From positions 7,370,808 through 7,434,807 of the forward strand of contig JASKMD010000031.1 in NCBI GenBank assembly GCA_030144725.1: a stretch of DNA of 64,000 bases. The letters run 5' to 3'. Below the pieces are notes generated by a model. The model was given only the letters and a program-made list of their open reading frames with translations. It did not search any database and was not told the DNA's origin. This DNA comes from Haematococcus lacustris. Its lineage: Eukaryota > Chlorophyta > Chlorophyceae > Chlamydomonadales > Haematococcaceae. Every line of letters starts with the position of its first letter. The first letter of the stretch is position 1. Positions 47,201-64,000 of the stretch are shown here, piece after piece. Both the position numbers and the translations under genes were made by a program.

Positions 47201-49079
47201 CCTGCAATCGCTAGCAGCCGCTAGCACAGGGCAGGGTGTGGCCGCCTGGGCTGTGCTGCTGCCTGCTGGCCTGGCTGCAGAGCTGTCAGAGGAGCTGAAC
47301 CAGGGCATGTTCGCTGACATGCGCTACGCCACCCTGCACATCCCCTGGGCGCTGCTGCAGCGGGATGACTTTGGCGCCTGCACGGAGGCCCGCAAGGCGT
47401 TCAACGAGTTCAACGAGCATGTGCAGGTGCAGCTAGGGGGCAGCAGGGTGGCAGCAAGGGGGAGGGAGGGGGTAATGGTGGGTGCAGCTAGGGGGCATCA
47501 GGGTGGCAGGGTTGAGATGGGATAGGATAGGAGGGAGAGGGCTGAGCAGGTAGGTTGAGCAGGCTCATGCAGCAGGGTGCCGGGGTGTAGGGGGAGCAGT
47601 GTAGGCAGGCGGGATGGTGTGCAGGGGGTGGTGTGCAGGGGGTGGTGTGCAGGGGCTGTGCTGGGCCTGTACCTTGCCTGACCCATAGAGTGGTGACTGT
47701 TACAAAGTGTGCACCTGCCCACCGGGAACATCCCCTGAAAACACATGTGTGTGGCTATGACAGCTGCACAGGGCTGTGTGGCCCGCATCAGCACCACTAG
47801 CGCTGCCACACAGCCACGCACACACATGCGCACAGCCGCACTAGCACTAGCAACAGCAGCGGCAGCAATGGCACTGGCACAATCAGCACCAGCCCCAGCG
47901 GCACTGCAAAAGCAGCGCCGACGGGCAGAGGGGTTAGAACAGGCCGCTAGACAGAGGCCTGACTCAGTGTTCAGGGAGAGCTGCGCTCTGTCTGGCTTCT
48001 GCCCTGCCCCTTGGCCCCTGGGCCCCTCATTTGTGTGCGTCTGGGTTGTGAGGGGCGTGGAGCTGCAGCCACATATGTAGAGCTCCACAGGACCGTAGGG
48101 GCCCTTACTCATGGTGCCTCGACCCGTCATGTGGGCGGGCACCTGATCTGGACTGAGGAGGGCGTGGAGCTGCTTGGCTGAGGGCAGGCAAGCAGCTGGG
48201 TACGTATGTTCTGGGCTGCCGGATATCCTTGTCAACGTTTGGTCTAGGATGCTAGATGTGCATGACGCTTATCCTCCCACCTCTGCCCACCGCTGCCCCT
48301 CTGCCTGCCGCTGGGCATGAGTGCAGGACCTGCAGGCGGTGGCCGTGTCGGCTGCAGCGGGAGATGCGGACGCTCAGCGGGTGCAGCAGGCCTTCATCCT
48401 CATGTCAGCATCACTGGACAGGTGGGCTCCTCCTCACCATGACCACCCTCCCCCCATGCCCACCCTCCCCCCATGCCCACCCTCCCCTCTTGCCCACCCC
48501 TCCCCTCCTGCCCTGCCTCGGCCTCCACCAACTGCGCCACTCCTGCCTGCCCCCACCTCGCCTGCCTATGACTGCTGCTGGGTAGGTGGCGGCGTCATCA
48601 AGTGCTTTTGACAGGCGGCCCCTTTACCCACCCTGCTGCTGCTGCCATCAACTAACCTCGCTTGGCGTGTGCTGCTATGAGGGTGCAAAGGGAGTTGCAC
48701 CTGTTGTTCTTTGCATTACACAGCTTGCAGCTCTTTGAGCAGAAGGTGGTGGCATGTGAATCTGCTGGCTGTATGGCTGGCAGTACTATAAACAGTGTGA
48801 CGACCATGCGATACAACTGTTCACATTGCCCGCCCGCCTGACTACATTTGTGTGCCTGCCTGGCTGCCTGCCTGCTCGACCCCAGCTTCCTGACCACTGT
48901 GCCCAACTCCTACCTGGGTAATGGGCCTAAGGCATGACCCGCATGCTCTGAACACTTTCCAAGATACTTCAACATGGTCCCGGGTGCAGCCAGCGGACCA
49001 GCCTCAAGCCAGGCAGCAGCAACAGCAGCTGCGGCAGCAGCAGCAGCAACAGCAGCAGCAGCGGCAGGCCAAGCCGTGA
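44206..49079 (+). CDS. Probable thylakoid-lumen protein with a twin-arginine signal, 6 exons, about 313 aa
   Basis: Exons: 44206-44496, 45261-45522, 47281-47426, 48327-48421, 48886-48917, 48964-49079 (TGA); 942 nt, GT-AG, in phase. The N-terminus looks bipartite: about 50 basic, hydroxylated residues, then DRRAAVCLLLSIGSSVTGAV with Arg-Arg at about 51-52 and a likely cleavage after AVRA, as in Tat-dependent lumen targeting. An Ala/Pro-rich linker leads to a helical domain: NLRVKEYWAIINKNRPPCW, FADMRYATLHIPWALLQRDD, ARKAFNEFNEHVQ, QRVQQAFILMSASLDSFL. This resembles PsbQ-like four-helix lumen proteins in overall character, but I cannot name the family. The last exon, Gln-rich, is uncertain; a longer alternative frame overlaps it but does not splice in phase. 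Confidence 0.55.
46590..46640. repeat. (CTG)n microsatellite in an intron of the lumen-protein gene
   Basis: About a dozen CTG triplets with one ATT interruption, in the intron 45523-47280. Confidence 0.85.
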
Positions 49080-49907
49080 GGCTGGAGCTGCAGCCTGCTG
49101 CATGCACCTGGGCAGCCAGCACTGTGTATGGGTGGCTGAGTCAGGGCGGGCCTGCCTACACCACCCGCCACCCTCACCCAGCTGGAGTGGGTCAGGCAGC
49201 AGTCGGGCAGTCGGACAAGGCAAGAGGGAAGGAGAAGGGCCTGCTGCCAGGCGGCCTGGGTGATGGGTCGGCAGCAGTTTTGACGTGCTCGCCAGCTGCC
49301 GGCCCAGCCTTGCCCAGGCCCCCAGCTGCTGTCAGGGCCATCAGCATGGCTCAGGGTTGCCTGGACACCGGCAAGCCAGGGCTGTGGCCAATGCCCGGTG
49401 GCGCTGCAGCAGGCCTGGCCCCGTCAGGTCCCCCACAGCTGGCCTGCGCAGTGCCGCTTCAAGGATGGGGTTAGTGTGAGCATGTTCGGGGTAGTGGATA
49501 TTACAGTGTTGTGGCCGGCCTGGCCCTCGTCCACATCTATTGGCCAGTTGCCCAACGTTGCATGTTGTTGAGCAGCCGGTGGCAGTAATGTGCCCGCAGC
49601 TGGTGGTGCTAGCTGGTGGTGGCAGGAACTGAAGCGAAAATCCACAGATATAGTAATAGACGTGCTGCTGCATGTGCATGGTGGCCGTATACAGCGCATA
49701 GTTCCCATGCTACTAGGAGATGTGTTATCTGTAATCCGAATTGAGGGACTAATGCGTAGGGGCTGCGTTATCTGTAGTCCGACGTGTGGGTCTGTGACCT
49801 ACAGCCGGTACCAATTTACGGGGGTGGGGCGATCGATGTTGGCATGAAAACCATGCTCTGATGTAAGCAACAGCTAAAGCATTGCCTGGTGCACACATGC
49901 TACTGTG
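49080..49907. other. 3' flank of the lumen-protein gene; no other gene seen
   Basis: Open frames here are compositional. A TGTAA at about 49730 could be a distant poly(A) signal. Nothing else is supported. Confidence 0.4.
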
Positions 49908-50247
49908 CTACACAGGCTGCTGGGCTCGGGCCTTGGGTGCTCGGTCTCGCAGCTTCTTGAAGCCCAATGCTGAGTACTCCTTGCCCTTGGCAGGAGCCGC
50001 TCCTCGGTGTTCCCACCGGCACAGCTCCAGTGGGCGCCACTTGCTCTCCCCTGCCCGCTGCATGTTGCAGGCTGCGTTGCAGTCCCTGTCCATCCGTTTG
50101 CCAAGGTCCCCTAGGGTAGCCTGGTCCAGCTTGGGGCACCACATGAGGCCCCGCATTGGCGCCTTCAACCGCTTGCTCCAGGCTGACCGCAACAAGCGGT
50201 GCTGCACCTGACCTGGTGGATACAGCGGCCACACAGCTGCCAAGCAA
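49908..50247 (-). pseudogene. Fanzor/TnpB-like nuclease C-terminal part (copy D), truncated
   Basis: An uninterrupted minus-strand frame ends in TAG at 49908. It encodes PPGQVQHRLLRSAW, the RGLMWCP zinc-ribbon-like turn, the RuvC-III block MDRDCNAACNMQRAGESKW (metal-binding Asp retained), PLELCRW, and a basic tail ending KKLRDRAPKARAQQPV. The RuvC-II block and everything N-terminal are missing. The upstream (higher-coordinate) side is cut off close to the point where copy E's flanking repeat begins (50286). It belongs to a different subfamily from copies A and E, judged by its WCPK and CNAACNM sequence. Confidence 0.75.
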
Positions 50248-50608
50248 TGCCTCAGTCTTGGGACTGTGAGGTGTGCAATGGGGCCGCCTGAAGTGACGGA
50301 GGCAAAAATTGTGGTTTTGGTTTTGTGTTTTTGGTTTTGTGTCCCGGGGGTGACCAGATGCTCATGCGCCTAGCGTCCCGATAATTGATATGTAATGGAC
50401 CTCACTTCCGCCCCACTCCGGTTGCCGGCGCTCCGGTTAGATGTCAACCTGATGCACACCCCAACACAGCCACTCCGCTTGGATAATGTAACTAAATCCC
50501 TAAGATGCCCCCGAGGGCGAAACGCAAGCGCCCCGTCTCTCCCGCGCGGAGTGCAGCCGGTAAGCCGAGATGCTCAACGACAGGCTAGACTCCCCCGAAG
50601 CTAACTGA

Positions 50609-51346
50609 CTGACCTGACCTGACCTGACCTGACCTGACCTGACCTGACCTGACCTGACCTGACCTGACCTGACCTGACCTGACCTGACCTGACCTGACCT
50701 GACCTGACCTGACCTGACCTGACCTGACCTGACCTGACCTGACCTGACCTGACCTGACCTGACCTGACCTGACCTGACCTGACCTGACCTGACCTGACCT
50801 GACCTGACCTGACCTGACCTGACCTGACCTGACCTGACCTGACCTGACCTGACCTGACCTGACCTGACCTGACCTGACCTGACCTGACCTGACCTGACCT
50901 GACCTGACCTGACCTGACCTGACCTGACCTGACCTGACCTGACCTGACCTGACCTGACCTGACCTGACCTGACCTGACCTGACCTGACCTGACCTGACCT
51001 GACCTGACCTGACCTGACCTGACCTGACCTGACCTGACCTGACCTGACCTGACCTGACCTGACCTGACCTGACCTGACCTGACCTGACCTGACCTGACCT
51101 GACCTGACCTGACCTGACCTGACCTGACCTGACCTGACCTGACCTGACCTGACCTGACCTGACCTGACCTGACCTGACCTGACCTGACCTGACCTGACCT
51201 GACCTGACCTGACCTGACCTGACCTGACCTGACCTGACCTGACCTGACCTGACCTGACCTGACCTGACCTGACCTGACCTGACCTGACCTGACCTGACCT
51301 GACCTGACCTGACCTGACCTGACCTGACCTGACCTGACCTGACCTG
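50609..51346. repeat. Pure pentanucleotide array (CTGAC/TCAGG)n, about 148 copies
   Basis: 738 bp of an essentially perfect 5-bp unit with no visible interruption. It lies between exon 1 and the RuvC-II exon of copy E. A very short run of the same unit also occurs at about 41969-41992. Confidence 0.98.
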
Positions 51347-51733
51347 CAGGTGGTGAATGGGATGAAGTGGGTGTCACGCCACCACTACCACCAGGAGAGG
51401 GGAGTGGCTGTGTTCTTGGGAGTAGGCAACTTTAGCCAGGGTGGGTGGAAGGCGGGGGCGGTGCGGGCGGGGTTTCGCAAGGTGGTGGAGCAGCCCAGCA
51501 GGCCCAGCACAGATCCCAGACCTGACAGGCTGGTGATCGTGGATGAGTTCCGCACCAGCCGTGTCAGCTCCTCAGTGCATGCCCGCCAGCCTTGTGAGCT
51601 GCACCTGCCACCTAACCAGCCCAGGCCAGCAGACTGGGTACCCCCAGCAGGCCAGGTCAACCCGCGGCTGGTGCGCCCAGCCTGGAGCCTGCGGCATGCG
51701 AAGTATGTGCGGGGCCTGTCGTGGTGCCATCAG

Positions 51734-52028
51734 GTGCCGCCCCCCCCCCCCTCCCCCTGCCCCAGCCCAGGGCCCACCTGCCCCTGCCCAGGGACCCCCT
51801 CCGCCTGCCCAGCCCCCCCCCCCTCCCCCTGCCCAGGCTCCACCTCCCCCTGCCCCTGTCCAGGCCCCCCCCCCAGCCCCAGCCCAGGACCCCCCTGCCC
51901 CTGCCCCAGCCCAGGCCCCACCTCCCCCTCCCCCAGCCCAGGCCCCCCCCGCCCAGGCCCCACCACCCGCTCCCCCAGCCCAGGCCCAGCCCCTCCCTGC
52001 AGCACCTGGCCCAGCCCCACCACCCCAG
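51734..52028 (+). other. Pyrimidine-rich intron within Fanzor-like copy E
   Basis: It begins CATCAG|GTGCCG and ends CACCCCAG|GCC; removing it keeps the frame between the WC and DRD blocks. It is almost all C with CCAGCCCAGG units. The equivalent of this intron is partly present in copy A (to 19918). It could instead be read as a Pro-rich insertion, but the flanking frames differ. Confidence 0.6.
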
Positions 52029-52510
52029 GCCCCCCCAGGGGGCAGGTGGCTGGACCGGGACACCAACGGGTGCCTGAACTTGCAACGCATCGGGGAGAGC
52101 AGGCAGCGCCCCATAGAGCTGTGCCGGTGGGATGACCTTGAGGCTTTGCCCCCCATTGGCAGCGAGTACCAGCAGGGCTACAAGCGGGTCAATGACCGGC
52201 TGCCCAAAGGCAGGCAGTGGTTGCACCGGGCTGCTGAGTACCGGCGGGGCATTGATGGTCGGGCCCGCAACAATGCATAAGGCCCTAGTAGTTTCACACA
52301 GGCTGTGAGCCTTACAAAGCATAATGCTGTTAGTTTTGATGAGGAGCCCAGTGGTCTGTCCCGGGAAAGTGCCACCAGAGTGGGGTTTGCAGTCATCAAG
52401 GGTGCGACTGAGGATGCTACAACATGTTTGTAGTAGCTGAGTGAGATTACCCACAGGCCGACATGTTGTTCCTTGTTGAATGAGTTTTGTTGGCCTGAAG
52501 TGACGGAGGC

Positions 52511-53123
52511 CTCATGTGGATGCCATAAGCAGGCAACAAGGTCATGGCCGCCAAGGTGTGGACGGCTGCGGCATCACAGGGAATGTGCTGAAACGCCGAC
52601 AGGGGCAGGGGCTGGGAAGAGCAAAAATGCCCTGCTGTTTGCCAGTGTCGTGAGAAGCCGAGAATGCCTGGCTATAGCTCGTATCTGGGTTGGTGGCCAT
52701 CATGCGAGCTCCAACGCATACAACCTTGGTAGTAAACTTCAGCATAACATTAACGAGTATTGGGTCATACCAGCATGTGACTAGGAAGGGGCAACTAGGA
52801 AGAAGCAACTAGGTGTGTCATCAGCACTGCAGCGTCGCGCTGCACATCGCTGCACGCGGGGCACACACACCAGCGTGACATCCAGTCATCAACACCCGAA
52901 GCATGCCCCCCTGTACTGCCTCTCCCGCCATTCCGTGACTGTTCGGACCGCTGCCCCCGTGCATGCGCCTTTAAACCGCGCACGCCTCAATCTTCACCAC
53001 CCTGCGCCCGACTCTTTGTCCGTAGACTAGCAACTGCCTAGCCGCTCTGATGCCTGACGCCCACCCCTCTAGCACCACCACCTTGGGCGACACATTTGCT
53101 GCACCGGCCAGCGCTGCGCTCGT
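52511..53123. other. Intergenic: downstream of phosphoglucomutase
   Basis: No gene is supported. The minus-strand sequence here does not continue copy D in any recognisable way. Confidence 0.4.
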
Positions 53124-63896
<10,773 letters not shown>

Positions 63897-64000
63897 TCCT
63901 TTGGCTGACGATTGGGACCTGCATTATGGCGGCTACAATTAGGGCGAAGAGCACAACACAATCCCGACCCCGGCCGCAGGTTAGAAACATTGTTTAAAGC

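Larger units (their letters stand above)
50505..52280 (+). pseudogene. Fanzor/TnpB-like nuclease (copy E), middle missing
   Basis: Exon 1 (50505-50559) encodes MPPRAKRKRPVSPARSAA, a nuclear-localisation-like start, with donor GTAAGC. The next recognisable exon, 51350-51733, carries VAVFLGVGNFSQGG, then LVIVDEFRTS (RuvC-II, catalytic Glu), PPAGQVNPRLVRPAWS and RGLSWCHQ. After a pyrimidine-rich intron, 52029-52280 carries RWLDRDTNGCLNLQRIGE (RuvC-III Asp) and PIELCRWDD, then TAA. The order matches TnpB/Fanzor proteins. The RuvC-I block and guide-RNA-binding N-terminal domains are absent: between exon 1 and 51350 there is mainly a CTGAC array, and the two ends are out of phase. So this copy is not functional as it stands. 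Confidence 0.78.
50286..52510 (+). mobile_element. Fanzor-like element (copy E) bounded by 18-bp direct repeats
   Basis: GCCTGAAGTGACGGAGGC occurs at 50286-50303 and again at 52493-52510. The right copy directly abuts the point where similarity to the other element copy (ending 20387) stops. The unit between them is about 2.2 kb and contains a plus-strand Fanzor-like gene remnant and the pentanucleotide array. The repeat could be a target duplication or a shared terminal sequence; this is not resolved. Confidence 0.55.

Noticed and set aside
50609..51346. Interstitial telomere made of TCAGG
   Set aside because: The motif matches an insect telomere but not the TTAGGG/TTTTAGGG types of green algae, and it sits inside a degenerate mobile gene.
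50601..51377. 258-residue repeat protein (SGQVR)n on the minus strand
   Set aside because: A 5-bp repeat reads as a 15-bp, five-residue period in any frame without stops; there is no independent coding evidence.
52542..52808. Continuation of Fanzor-like copy D beyond the copy E insertion
   Set aside because: The minus-strand translation shows none of the conserved blocks; it remains unassigned.

Overview
The window is nuclear DNA of a green alga, most likely a chlamydomonadalean (volvocine-type) chlorophyte. The evidence is intron-dense genes with GT-AG and some GC-AG introns, high GC, abundant CAG/CTG and C-rich minisatellites, a pherophorin gene (a cell-wall family characteristic of Volvocales), a plastid-type arginine-biosynthesis gene and a possible TGTAA poly(A) signal. 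Haematococcus-like genomes fit the repeat load, but I cannot prove the genus. A run of exactly 500 N (19188-19687) is a scaffold gap.

Layout. 1-1016 is the 3' end of a Copia retrotransposon, with an LTR after it. 1844-6124 (-) is acetylornithine aminotransferase (ARG9-like, 9 exons). 8113-16555 (-) is a complete 17-exon gene of the uncharacterised UPF0652/DUF2009 family; one of its introns carries a hAT DNA transposon (10077-12181) with a perfect 8-bp target duplication. 17.5-20.4 kb holds minisatellites, the gap and the 3' end of a Fanzor/TnpB-like gene. 20.6-23.2 kb is a broken duplicate of the 3' half of the gene at 26640-34572 (-), a 12-exon Munc13/MUN-like protein. Between the two copies lies a complete pherophorin gene (23717-25884, -). 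35420-40094 (+) is an 8-exon PUR-alpha-like gene, divergent from the MUN-like gene, with Fanzor relics in two of its introns. 41.6-43.2 kb has weak exon-like sequence and a foldback MITE. 44206-49079 (+) is a probable thylakoid-lumen protein with a twin-arginine signal. 49.9-52.5 kb contains two more Fanzor-like relics, one of them interrupted by a 738-bp CTGAC array. 53124-63896 (-) is a complete 13-exon phosphoglucomutase whose introns are swollen by minisatellites, one of them a 3.25-kb array of a 30-bp unit.

For the six best gene models (ARG9, UPF0652, pherophorin, MUN-like, PUR, PGM) I placed splice sites by eye and the exon lengths sum to whole codons with consistent phases, so these genes look intact despite the insertions. 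The genes are housekeeping or structural (arginine synthesis, starch/sugar-phosphate metabolism, cell wall, nucleic-acid binding, membrane traffic) and show no operon-like logic. The unusual part is the mobile-element layer, above all at least five separate remnants of RNA-guided-nuclease (Fanzor/TnpB-like) genes within 33 kb. Coding is confined to the exons listed; the very long open frames over the minisatellites are artefacts of repeat units divisible by three.
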